Origin: JAJYKC01 sp963823105
GTDB lineage: Bacteria > Acidobacteriota > Terriglobia > Bryobacterales > Bryobacteraceae
Reading direction: 5' to 3'
DNA: 64,000 nucleotides
Assembly: GCA_963823105.1 (NCBI GenBank)
Contig: CAWGKC010000009.1
Location: 62,001-126,000 of the forward strand
Shown here: piece after piece, positions 50,691-59,616 of the stretch
Position numbering within the stretch: the first letter of the stretch is position 1
Layout: the number at the start of each line of letters is the position of its first letter
The notes under the pieces: model-generated
What the model was told of the DNA's origin: nothing
Databases searched by the model: none
What the model saw: the letters and a program-made list of their open reading frames with translations, nothing else
Program-made: the position numbers and the translations under genes

Positions 50691-53600
50691 TCAGTTCGCG
50701 CGCGCCACACGGTGCGCCTTATGAACGGCGGGGATCGTGAACTTGAACGTGGCGCCCCGTCCAATCTCGGACTCCACCCAGATCCGCCCACCCTGGCGCT
50801 CCACGATCTTCTTGCAGAGCGCCAAGCCGATACCGGTGCCGGGAATATCGCTGCCGTGCAAGCGTTTGAACATGCCGAACACCCGGCCGGCGTCTTGCGG
50901 CTCGATTCCAATTCCGTTGTCGGTCACCGCAAACCTCCATCCGCCGGCCTCCGGCTCGGCCGAGACATGTATCCGCGCGGGTTCCTCGCCCCGGTACTTG
51001 ATGGAATTGGAAATGAGGTTCTGGAAAAGCTGCAACAGCATAACCTCTTCGGCGAAGACGGTTGGCATGGGATCGGAGGTAACTACGGCGCCACTCAGCG
51101 CGATGGAGGCCTGGAGGTTGAAGAGCGCTTTGGCGAGAACGGCGCCGCAGTCGGTGGGAGCGAAGCTGTCCGGTTTCCGCTCGGTGACCTCCCAATAGGC
51201 AAGCAGAGCTTTCAGCATGGCCTCGATCCTTAGCGCCCCTTCGACGGAATAGGAGATAAATTTATCCGCTTCTTCTCCCAGCTTTCCCTCATATTCCCGT
51301 GCCAGGAGCTCGGTAAAGTTCACCACCATCCGCAAAGGCTCCTGCAAGTCGTGAGTGAGCGCGTAGGCGAAATGCTGCAGTTCGGCATTGGTTGTCAGGA
51401 GCGATTCCTCGGCCCGCTTGCGCTCCGTTGCGTCCTCGATGGCCAGAAGAATCGTCCGCGCCTGCGCGTTCGGATCGAAGATCTCGCTGGCGTTGAGCAG
51501 CATCACTTTCCGTCCGACATTTTCAAAATCGTGGGTCACCTCAAAATCCCGGAACGTCGAGTGCGAAGGAAGAACGTTTTCCAGGAACTCGCGCAGTTTC
51601 GGGATATTCCATTGTCCGTTCCCAAGCTCGTAGATAAGACGCCCCTCCGTTTCCGCCCGCACGGCCTGGAAAGTGTCGTAGAACGCTCCGTTGGCTTGCA
51701 GGACTCTCAGGTTCTGGTTCAGGATGACCAAAGGCTCCCGCACCGTTTCGACGATCGCTTCGGCGAAGTCGAGGCCGCGCTTTGCGGCGTCGATATCGAT
51801 CAACATCAGAACCGCGCCGTCGACTTTGCCGTCCGGTCCCGCCGACGGGAGCACCCGCAGCGAAAACCAGTGGCCGGTGGCGTCGCGTACATCGCGCGGT
51901 TTCCGGTTGCCGCCCTTCATCGCATCGAGCAGCAACCGCCGCAGGCCGGTTAGCTCCATTTGAGGCTGAAGATCGGTGATCGACCGTCCGACATCGGATG
52001 CGATCAGATTCAAGATGGATTCCATGGGGCGTGTAAAGCGGCGAATTTTTAGATCCCGCCCAACGATGACGAGCGGTATGCTGATGCTCTCGAGAAGATT
52101 GGCCAGGTCCCGGTTGATCTGGCTCAATTCCACGTTTCCGATCTTCAGGCTCTCGTTGAGCGTGTTTAGTTCTTCATTGGCCGATTCCAGTTCTTCCTGC
52201 GCGGTCTCCAATTCCTCGTTACCCGCCTGCGCCTCTTCGTTCGCCGCCTTCAGCTCTTCGAGCGTGGTGGCGTTGTCGTCGACGATCGAATGGAGATAAT
52301 CTTTGGTCGCGGCCAGCTCGCGCCGCAGACGGGCGTTCCCCACGCGGTCTTCGGCCAGCGGCGTTTGTTTCGGCTCCGAGGCCCCGTTCTTCCGCCCATC
52401 CTCGAACAGGATCAGGAAATAACGTCCTTTCGAAGAAGCCGGGCCCGCGAGCGGGATCACCTTAATCGCCACTTCTTTCAACTGGCCGCCGCTTTCCATC
52501 CGAAAGCCGGCTTCCTCGGCCACGGTATTGCGCCGTTTGGCGGCCCGGATCGCCTTGCCCAGGGGCGCGATCAGGCCTTCGCGCGCCATTTTCAGAAGGT
52601 TATGAGCCGGCTCGCCCGGCGAGAGCTCCAGGTAGGGAGATGTGCGGCCGCGGACTTGAACGATGTTCAGATCGAAATCGACGACGGCGCCGGGAGGGCC
52701 ATGTTCGGCCAGCACCAACCGGTCGGCTTCGCGCTGCAATTGCAATCCGGCCCGGCCCTCGGCAATACTCTCCTGGAGATCCATCGGGCCTTCGGCGTGG
52801 CGGCCTTCGCTTCGCGGCGCGGCCGGGGTACTCGCACCCGGCCGCGTGGAATAAATCTTATGAGTCTTTTCTACTTGATGAAACGAATCGGAAAGCGAGC
52901 CGATGCTCTCCGACCGGCCGAGCACGAGAAAACCGGCCGGCTTGAGGGCGTAGTGAAGGATCGACAACACCTTGCGTTGCAGCGGAGCTCCCAGGTAGAT
53001 CAGCACATTGCAGCAACTGATGAGGTCCAGTCTGGAAAAAGGCGGGTCGTGCGCCACGTTATGCCTGGCGAAAACGCAGACATCGCGCACGACCTTGGCG
53101 ATCTGACGCCCCCGCGCCGTTCTGGTGAAAAACCGCGCCAATCGCCGCGGGGAAACGTTGGCCAGCGCGGCGTCCGTGTATTCGCCGGCGCGGGCCTTTT
53201 CGACGGCCGTTTCGCTGATGTCGGTGGCGAAAACCTCGAAGGGAACGCTCAGTTCCGCCTCCTCCAGGAATTCCATCAAGCAGATGGCGATCGAGTAAGC
53301 TTCCTCGCCCGTGGAGCAGCCCGGGACCCAGATCCGGATGGGATCGGCGGCCGCCCTGTTTTCGATCAAAGCGGGGAAGACCTTCCTCTTCAGTGCCTCG
53401 AAGACCGCCGGTTCCCGAAAGAAGGCCGTGACGGTAATGAAAAAGCTATCGCACAAAGCGTTTGCTTCGTCGCGGTTCCGCTCGAGATCGAGGCAATAGT
53501 CCTCCACGTTTTTGAATCCGCGAAGGCTCATTCGCTTCTGGAGGCGCCGCTCAAGAGTGCTTTGCTTGTAGAAAGTGAAATCCACGCCCGTGGCGCTACG

Positions 53601-54410
53601 CAAAAGCCGGAATATCTTGTTCAGTTCCGCGTTCTCGGGCGATCCGGCGCCGGTCCGGCGCTCAATCGGGATATGAGAATCGCGTGCGATGGCTACCAGC
53701 CGCCTCGCGATGGCGGAGGGCGCCAGCACGAAATCCACCACGCTGGCGGCGATGGCGCTTCGGGGCATGCCTTCGAACTTAGCGGTTCCGGCATCCTGAG
53801 CGAAAGTGATCCCTCCCGCGGCCTTGATCGCCCGGAGGCCCAACGTCCCATCCGATGCGGTTCCCGAAAGAACGACGCCGATGGCCCTACCGCCGGCGTC
53901 CGCCGCGAGGGCGCGGAAAAATAAGTCGATCGGCAGGTTGCGGCCACTGCGGGGGCGCGGCGGGGTATGAAGGACTCCGCCGGATACGCTCAAATTGCAT
54001 TTCGGGGGGATTACGTAAACATGGTTGGCCTCGGCGCGAATGTCGCCTTTTACTTCGGCGATAGGCATTCTGCTGGCTTTCGCAAGCAATTCCGTCAGAT
54101 GGCTCTCGTGCGCCGGATCGAGGTGCTGAATCAGCACGAACGCGAAGCCGGTATCTTCCGGAAGGTGGATGAGCAGCTCCGTGAACGCCTCCAGACCGCC
54201 GGCGGAGGCTCCTACGCCAACAATCATGGGGGCAACGGGTTCGGCGCGTTCGGCGACGCTCGGCGCGGCGACCGCCTGGGAAGAAACGGCCGTCAAGGGC
54301 GTTGAGGGGACTTTCTCCACCGGTTTTTTTCGTGCCTTTGGAAGGGACGAATCAGGCGCGCGCGGTGAATGCGCCATCTCTCGGGCAAGAACGAGAGCCT
54401 TCTTTGCCAC
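50691..54410 (-). CDS. CheB/CheR/PAS/histidine-kinase fusion
   Basis: A 1239-residue hybrid. CheB methylesterase (res. ~62-245): GVGASAGGLEAFTELL (Ser), LIQHLDPAHE (His), VVLSGTASDGTLGL (Asp). CheR methyltransferase (res. ~265-530): STLERRLQKRMSLRG, WVPGCSTGEEAYSIA, FEVFATDISETAVEKA. Then a long coiled coil (TTLEELKAANEEAQAGNEEL on), PAS domains, a HisKA (AYALTHDLQEPLRMVVNFTE) and a HATPase (TGIGLALCKKIVERQGGRIW). GTG start at 54410 with an AAAGGAAA site. No nearby chemoreceptor genes; probably non-flagellar signalling. Confidence 0.9.
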   Translation of the reverse strand: MAKKALVLAREMAHSPRAPDSSLPKARKKPVEKVPSTPLTAVSSQAVAAPSVAERAEPVAPMIVGVGASAGGLEAFTELLIHLPEDTGFAFVLIQHLDPAHESHLTELLAKASRMPIAEVKGDIRAEANHVYVIPPKCNLSVSGGVLHTPPRPRSGRNLPIDLFFRALAADAGGRAIGVVLSGTASDGTLGLRAIKAAGGITFAQDAGTAKFEGMPRSAIAASVVDFVLAPSAIARRLVAIARDSHIPIERRTGAGSPENAELNKIFRLLRSATGVDFTFYKQSTLERRLQKRMSLRGFKNVEDYCLDLERNRDEANALCDSFFITVTAFFREPAVFEALKRKVFPALIENRAAADPIRIWVPGCSTGEEAYSIAICLMEFLEEAELSVPFEVFATDISETAVEKARAGEYTDAALANVSPRRLARFFTRTARGRQIAKVVRDVCVFARHNVAHDPPFSRLDLISCCNVLIYLGAPLQRKVLSILHYALKPAGFLVLGRSESIGSLSDSFHQVEKTHKIYSTRPGASTPAAPRSEGRHAEGPMDLQESIAEGRAGLQLQREADRLVLAEHGPPGAVVDFDLNIVQVRGRTSPYLELSPGEPAHNLLKMAREGLIAPLGKAIRAAKRRNTVAEEAGFRMESGGQLKEVAIKVIPLAGPASSKGRYFLILFEDGRKNGASEPKQTPLAEDRVGNARLRRELAATKDYLHSIVDDNATTLEELKAANEEAQAGNEELETAQEELESANEELNTLNESLKIGNVELSQINRDLANLLESISIPLVIVGRDLKIRRFTRPMESILNLIASDVGRSITDLQPQMELTGLRRLLLDAMKGGNRKPRDVRDATGHWFSLRVLPSAGPDGKVDGAVLMLIDIDAAKRGLDFAEAIVETVREPLVILNQNLRVLQANGAFYDTFQAVRAETEGRLIYELGNGQWNIPKLREFLENVLPSHSTFRDFEVTHDFENVGRKVMLLNASEIFDPNAQARTILLAIEDATERKRAEESLLTTNAELQHFAYALTHDLQEPLRMVVNFTELLAREYEGKLGEEADKFISYSVEGALRIEAMLKALLAYWEVTERKPDSFAPTDCGAVLAKALFNLQASIALSGAVVTSDPMPTVFAEEVMLLQLFQNLISNSIKYRGEEPARIHVSAEPEAGGWRFAVTDNGIGIEPQDAGRVFGMFKRLHGSDIPGTGIGLALCKKIVERQGGRIWVESEIGRGATFKFTIPAVHKAHRVARAN

Positions 54411-54608
54411 GCGATACTATTTCCTTTCTCGCCAGGACGAACAGGCATCAATGCTTGAACGGGAACGCGAAAACCCGAGCACGCGGAGTGCCACTCTCGG
54501 ATTCGCATCGCCGCCGCGCCGAGCCTCCGCGGTTGGCAGCACGTCACCTGACTGAATTGTAGCGCCGTCAGATGTTCGCAAGAACGCGCGGCGGCCACTC
54601 AACCATCG

Positions 54609-55070
54609 TTATGCGGCTTTGGGCCTTGCGAGAAGATCCTTGATGATTTTGCCGATCTCCATGAATTGATCCAGACCGGACGGCTTGGTGATGAATTGAG
54701 AAACTCCCAGGTCCTTAAATGTGGCCTCGTCCCGCCGGGATTGGGAAGAACTCCAAACGCACACGGGAACGCCGCCGAGGTGTCCGGCGCCTCGAATCTC
54801 GCGCACGATTTCTTCGCCGGTATATTTGGATAGGTTCAAGTCCACCAGGATCAGGTTTGGAATCGCGGCTTCCGCATAAGCCCCCTGCGCATGGATGAAG
54901 GCGAGGGCATCGGCGCCCGTCAGCAAGTGAATCAGTTCAAATTGGAGCTGGTGTTTGTTCAAGGCGCGCTTGAGAAGGAAGACGTCCGAGCCGTTGTCTT
55001 CGACGACAAGGATTCGGACGGCGGGAACCGCCGGGACGCATTTCAAGCTCGCTTCCGATTGGGCAATCAT
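54609..55070 (-). CDS. CheY-like single-domain response regulator (Rcp1 type)
   Basis: A 153-residue receiver: VRILVVEDNGSDVFLLKRAL, phospho-acceptor Asp in NLILVDLNLSKYTGEEIV, and Lys in SQFITKPSGLDQFMEI. The layout resembles the small regulators paired with bacteriophytochrome-like kinases. Its ATG overlaps the preceding small gene's stop (ATGA). It lies 198 bases upstream of, and on the same strand as, the CheB/CheR kinase, so it is a likely output of that kinase. Confidence 0.85.
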   Translation of the reverse strand: MIAQSEASLKCVPAVPAVRILVVEDNGSDVFLLKRALNKHQLQFELIHLLTGADALAFIHAQGAYAEAAIPNLILVDLNLSKYTGEEIVREIRGAGHLGGVPVCVWSSSQSRRDEATFKDLGVSQFITKPSGLDQFMEIGKIIKDLLARPKAA

Positions 55071-55270
55071 CTTCGGCCGCCTTTCATCATTTCAAAATCG
55101 ATGGCGGCGCCGCTTGTGGCGACACCCGCCTGGGTCGTATTGAAGCTGCGCAAAACGGAGCGCGGCGCGAGTTGTTCCTGACTGAGACTGGCAGAGCGCG
55201 GCGCGAGCTGTTCCTTACTGAGACTGGTGGCGCGCGCCGTACCCTTTGCGCTAGTGAAGTGAATTCTCAT
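55067..55270 (-). CDS. Small protein with a 12-residue tandem repeat
   Basis: A 67-residue protein with SLSKEQLAPRSA repeated as SLSQEQLAPRS. The DNA repeat (36 bases, about 55160-55245) is diverged at synonymous and one coding position, which suggests selection on the protein. Its start ATG overlaps the VWA stop and its stop overlaps the receiver ATG, both as ATGA, so it is translationally coupled to both. No signal peptide. Function unknown. Confidence 0.6.
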   Translation of the reverse strand: MRIHFTSAKGTARATSLSKEQLAPRSASLSQEQLAPRSVLRSFNTTQAGVATSGAAIDFEMMKGGRR

Positions 55271-56235
55271 TGAATCCGCCTCCCGCTCGCCTGACCAGGC
55301 CCATGCGATAGAGGCCGTTGGTCCGGCAGAAGATAGCTGGTGCGCGTGTGTACGGCTAACTTGTGGCCGCCGGGCCCCGTCGCGATCACTTTAATCTTGC
55401 GGAGCGATCCTTGGCCGCCGGATCGTAGCGGAACGTAGCCGACAGTGTAGCGGGTGCGAATATCGCTTGCGATCTGGCGGCAGACGCCGATCACCTCGGA
55501 AAGCCGGCCGGGAAAAAAAGCCTCACCGCCGCTCACCTGCGCGATCCGCCGAAGCAGTCCGGGGTTCCGGTCGGGATCGTCCGTGTCGAAAATCCCAACG
55601 GTGTAAATCGTCGCGCGGGATTCCTGAACCATTCGCATGACCGCTTCGGACCCATGGACACTACTGTTGTCGCCCCCGTCGCTGATTAGCACCAGGGCCT
55701 TCTTCTCGCGATCGCCCTTCTCGAGATATTGCAGCGAGTAAAGAGCCGCGTCGTAGAGGGCCGTCCGGCCCGCGGGCGTTCCCCACGATAAGGCGGTGCG
55801 AAGCAGGCGAATGTCGTCCGTGAACGGAACGCCGCCGGGAAGACCTTGGTTGACCCGGTCTCCAAAATTCACGACGAACACTTCGTCCTGCCGGTTGCTG
55901 GCCTGAATAAACGCCAGTCCCGCCGTGACCACAACCGGGTATTTCGACCGCATACTTCCGCTGGTGTCGATCACCAGGCCCACCGTTACAGGAACGTCAC
56001 CGCTTTGAAACTGGGTTATTTCCTGGAGCTTGCCGCCTTCATAAACGCGGAAGTTTTCTTTGCCGAGATTGGAGACGCGCCCGCCCGCGGCGTCTTCAAC
56101 GCTCACGTCCAGAAGCACGAGTTCCGAAGTCGAGGTAAGCTTGAACGCATCCTCCGACGGCTCAACCGCGGGCGCCTGAGCGGAGAGCGTCCGCGCCGCC
56201 ATTGCCAGAACCAGGATGAAAGTGTCTCGCCGCAC
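55267..56235 (-). CDS. Secreted VWFA-related domain protein
   Basis: A 322-residue protein with a signal sequence (FILVLAMAARTLSAQA) and a von Willebrand A domain of the Acidobacteriota VWFA-related type: a strand-rich N-terminal part (LVLLDVSVEDAAGGRVSNLG, NFRVYEGGKLQEI), then the MIDAS VIDTSGSMRSKYPVVV (D-x-S-x-S), VLISDGGDNSSVHGSE and TRYTVGYVPLRSGG. Exported metal-dependent binding protein. First gene of the VWA / small protein / CheY-like operon with 4-base stop-start overlaps. Confidence 0.85.
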   Translation of the reverse strand: MRRDTFILVLAMAARTLSAQAPAVEPSEDAFKLTSTSELVLLDVSVEDAAGGRVSNLGKENFRVYEGGKLQEITQFQSGDVPVTVGLVIDTSGSMRSKYPVVVTAGLAFIQASNRQDEVFVVNFGDRVNQGLPGGVPFTDDIRLLRTALSWGTPAGRTALYDAALYSLQYLEKGDREKKALVLISDGGDNSSVHGSEAVMRMVQESRATIYTVGIFDTDDPDRNPGLLRRIAQVSGGEAFFPGRLSEVIGVCRQIASDIRTRYTVGYVPLRSGGQGSLRKIKVIATGPGGHKLAVHTRTSYLLPDQRPLSHGPGQASGRRIQ

Positions 56236-56295
56236 TGTTCCCCTATGCCGTGGTCCGCCTTGGAACGGCCACGGCAGTTTGCAGACTTCCGTTAA

Positions 56296-57048
56296 CTACA
56301 CCTTCGCCGGACGGCTGGTCCGGCGTCCAAGAGCGGCATACAGAGCCAACGACAGGAGTCCGGCCAAACCGATGAGCGGCATGGGGCTGGCGGTATGCGG
56401 CAGCGTTGCCGGTTCCGGCGCGGGCGCGGGCGCTTGGGCTTCAGCGACTGGAGCGGGCTGCGCCGGCTCGGCTTGAGCCACTACAGGCGCCGCCTCGGGC
56501 GCCGCCGCCACAAATTCGGTGGATTTGCCGCTTTCATCCACAACAACAAGGGGAGCGGTGGCCAGATCCTCCGGCGCGGCCGTTTCCGAGGCGATCGCGG
56601 GGACGGGGGTCTTTACAAAGGCCGCAATCTGCGCAGCCGTTTCTTTCGGGTATGCGAACTCCTGCCCGAAGTTGTCACCGGGATAGAACCACGCCCGAAG
56701 CGCTTGAGGCTGGCCGGCGGGAACTTCCCAGTACTGGAACACCGTTTTCCCGGTCGGTTGCAGACGATAGTTCGGGATTGCCAGGATCGTCGTAATCAGG
56801 TGTTTCTGATCTTTGTCGAAAATCTGGACGATGTGCCGGTCGGCGAGCGAGTCCTTCAGCAACATGACATATTCGCCAGGTTGAAGCGTGATTGTGTGGC
56901 CGGCGGTGCAGCAGTCCGGCACCTGAAGCGGTTCATTGACAGTCATCGTCGTTTTCTTGTCCCAGGTATCCGCCTGGAGGTTTGGCAGCAGCGCGACGCC
57001 TAAACAGGCAGCCAGCGTTGCGACTGGAATTTTCCGAAAATGTTTCAT
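56296..57048 (-). CDS. Exported protein with LPHTA-TM-Arg tail
   Basis: A 250-residue protein: signal peptide (VATLAACLGVALLPNLQA), a small body with MTVNEPLQVPDCCTAG and YVMLLKDSLADRHIVQIF strands, a long Pro/Ala/Glu-rich linker, and a C-terminal tail of LPHTA, a hydrophobic stretch (PLIGLAGLLSLALYAAL) and GRRTSRPAK. That is the architecture of a sortase-like sorting signal in a Gram-negative. I start it at ATG 57048, with an AGGAG about 15 bases upstream. Function unknown; the tail is found in other Acidobacteriota. Confidence 0.65.
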   Translation of the reverse strand: MKHFRKIPVATLAACLGVALLPNLQADTWDKKTTMTVNEPLQVPDCCTAGHTITLQPGEYVMLLKDSLADRHIVQIFDKDQKHLITTILAIPNYRLQPTGKTVFQYWEVPAGQPQALRAWFYPGDNFGQEFAYPKETAAQIAAFVKTPVPAIASETAAPEDLATAPLVVVDESGKSTEFVAAAPEAAPVVAQAEPAQPAPVAEAQAPAPAPEPATLPHTASPMPLIGLAGLLSLALYAALGRRTSRPAKV

Positions 57049-57467
57049 ACAGTCGTCGTTCTCCTTGTCGTTTTCACCATGAATGCAGGCAGATGGAACG
57101 CCATCGCGGAAAGCGTTTCGATTGAGTCCTTTCGACAGGGAGCCTCGTCGGGCCGATGCAACGATTGCCGCCGGCCGTGCAAGATGTACCTGGAATGCGG
57201 CCACGACGCCGTCAACATTCACCGGCCGTCGAAAACGCTCCCGATGGAGTACTGGAGGTACTGGAAATTAGCCCGAAATGAAGGGCGGCGTTCCCGGAAA
57301 TCGGCGCGAGCCCACTCGGAGGCCGGAAAAATTTGCACGTCCGAGAGCAAATTACGCACCTGCGCGAGCCACGGCGCCCCGCATCTCAGAGACGCGGCGG
57401 GCCGCCGATCCTGGCCCGGCCCGTGCATGAAGAAGACGACGAATGCTTTTAACGGAGGAACGCTCAA
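57049..57467. other. Intergenic region with a sigma-54 promoter
   Basis: 419 bases between divergent genes. It holds the leader of the minus-strand gene and the sigma-54-like site at 57411-57427. A plus-strand open frame with C-x-x-C-x-x-x-C (CNDCRRPC near 57157) is present but lacks coding signs; I do not call it. Confidence 0.5.
57411..57427 (+). promoter_or_regulatory. Sigma-54-type (-24/-12) promoter
   Basis: CTGGCCCGGCCCGTGCA matches YTGGCACGRNNNTTGCW at all fixed positions but two, with the invariant GG and GC 10 bases apart. It lies 40 bases ahead of the stress-protein ATG at 57468; an NtrC-type sigma-54 activator follows at 58184. Confidence 0.55.
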
Positions 57468-58110
57468 ATGGCAAAGAATACATCGGTGATGGGAATTTAT
57501 CCGGATCGGACAACCGTTTCGGATGCCATCAACGTCCTGCAGAAGAAGGGGTATCGGGCGACGGACATTTCGGTCCTATCGTCCGACAACCAAGGCTCAA
57601 AGGATTTCGCGCTTGAGAAACGAGTGAAGGCGCTGGAGGGCGCGGCGGCGGGTGCGCTATTTGGCGCGGTGGTTGGCGCGGGCATTGGCGTGGATGGTTT
57701 CCATTCAAGCCGTGACCGTCGCCGTTTTAGCGCAACTCGTCGTGGCTGGACCGGTATTGGCCGCGGTGGCCGGGGCCGGCGCCGGAGGAGCGCTGGGTTG
57801 GATCGTAGGGTTCGTGGCGGGGTTGAATCTTCCCGAATACGTCGCAAAACGGTACGCGGGCAGAATCCGAGGAGGCGGCATTCTCCTGTCCGTTCACTGC
57901 GATAGCCAGGAGTGGCGCGACCGGGCGAAGAAAACCTTGAAAGACACCGGCGCCCGGAATATTTCCTCGGCCGCGGAAGCCGCCGCCGACTATGGCACGA
58001 CGGACAAGCCGACAGAAAGGGCTCCGGCGGTGGTCATGGACCGTGTGGATCGTGTGGAAGTGCCCGTAGAGCGGACGCCGGAGTACGTTACTCACGAAAT
58101 CAAGAAGTAG
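57468..58110 (+). CDS. General-stress-protein-like protein (GSP17M-like), frameshifted
   Basis: A small protein of the YlxX/GSP17M-like type: VMGIYPDRTTVSDAINVLQK, GYRATDISVLSSDN, a Gly/Ala-rich hydrophobic middle (LEGAAAGALFGAVVGAGIG, then VAGAGAGGALGWIVGFVAGL) and GGGILLSVHCDSQEWRDRAK. One extra G near 57690 splits it; the second part runs to 58110 and, after repair, the protein is about 213 residues. Role unknown; related proteins are stress-induced membrane-associated proteins. Its sigma-54 promoter and the sigma-54 activator next door suggest regulation by that activator. Confidence 0.7.
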
Positions 58111-58183
58111 GCGGAGGGAGCACCCTCTCTCAACTCGGAACTTCCTGAGCCGGATGCGTCGGGGCTTGCTAATATAGTTGGCA

Positions 58184-59591
58184 ATGCCCCGACAGCCAGC
58201 GGTTGCCGACCGGATCCTCATCGTCGACGACGACGAGCGTCAGCGCGCCGCCATGGCCGCGATGCTTTCCGATCGGGAATATGACACGCAGTTCGCCTCC
58301 GACGGGCAGGAAGCGCTGGAACGGCTAGCCGCCTTCAACGCGGACGTCATCGTCGCGGATTTGGTGATGCCGCGCATGGACGGTTTTGAACTGCTGCGGT
58401 ATCTGAAGGAACGCGGCGACCTGACTCCGGCGATCGCGCTCACCGCCTTTGGCAGTATGGACAAGGCGCTTTCCGCCGTTCATGACTTGAAGGCGTTCTG
58501 GTATCTGGAGAAGCCGGTGGAGCCGCGCGCCTTTAAGACGCTTCTGGAGCGCGCGGTCCGCTATAAAAAGAGTCTGCAGAAAACCGAGGAGCTGAAGCGT
58601 GAACTGACCCTTCATGGCGTACTCGGGAATTTGGTGGGAACCTCTCCGGCGATGCAGCAGATCTTCTCGCTCATCCGGCAGGTAGCGCCCACATCGGCGC
58701 CCGTTTTGATCCGCGGCGAGAGCGGCACCGGTAAGGAGTTGGTTGCGCGGGAGATCCACAAAGCGAGCCCTCGCTGCGACGGCCCGTTCGTCGCGATCAA
58801 TGCGGCCGCGCTGCCCGAGACTCTGATCGAGAGCGAGTTATTCGGCTACGAGAAGGGTGCGTTTACGGGCGCGATGGAGCGTTCGGCCGGCTGCTTTGAG
58901 CAGGCTCACGGAGGCACTTTCTTTCTCGACGAAATCGGGGCGATGCCGCAAGCGACGCAGCCGAAAGCTGCTGCGCGTTCTGGAAGACCTGCGCGTGCGC
59001 CGTCTTGGCGGTAAGCAGGAAGTCGCGGTAGACGCCCGGGTGCTTGCCGCCACCAGCGAGGAGCCGGGAACGCATTTGCGCGAAGAACTCTACTATCGAT
59101 TGAGCGTGTTCCAGATCGTCGTTCCGCCGTTGCGTGAACACAAAGAAGATATCGCGCCGATCGTCGAGGTTATGCTTCAGATTTTGAACCGGAAACACGA
59201 GACGCGCGTTACGGGAGTGGATGTCGAAGTGATGGAGCTTCTCTACCGGCACGATTGGCCCGGCAATGTACGGGAGCTGCGCAATGTTCTGGAGCGCGCC
59301 ACGATTATGGCGGGAGAGGGTTTAATCCGGCTGAAAGATCTTCCTTCCCCGGCGTTCGGCGTTAGCCCCGGCGCTTATACGCGGTCATCGCCCGGCAAAG
59401 AAGGTTCCGTAACGCTTCAGCCCGGCCAGCCACTCGTAAAACTCGAGGAAGCTTACATCAAACTCACCCTCGAACACGTGCGCGGGAATCGCAAACTCGC
59501 CGCCGAGATGTTGGGGATCAGCCTTCGGACGCTGCAGAACCGCATCGCCGAATTGCGCGAGGAAGCGAAGACGGCGGATCCGGGCACGTGA
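58184..59591 (+). CDS. NtrC-family sigma-54-dependent response regulator, frameshifted
   Basis: Receiver with DDDERQRAAM and Asp in VIVADLVMPRMDGFELL, Lys in WYLEKPVEPRAF. AAA+ domain with Walker A GESGTGKELVAREIH, the sigma-54 contact GAFTGA (EKGAFTGAMERS) and Walker B FFLDEIG. C-terminal Fis-type HTH with KLAAEMLGISLRTLQNRIAE. One extra A near 58970 (AAAGCTG for AAGCTG) breaks the AAA domain; removal gives about 468 residues. As usual the protein opens complex at -24/-12 promoters such as 57411. I start it at ATG 58184. Confidence 0.85.
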
Positions 59592-59616
59592 GCCGGGACG
59601 GCGCCGGATACTTGCG

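Noticed and set aside
57040..57489. A Cys-rich plus-strand protein (CNDCRRPC)
   Set aside because: It overlaps the start region of the divergent gene and the sigma-54 promoter, has no ribosome site and no coding signature beyond the Cys cluster.
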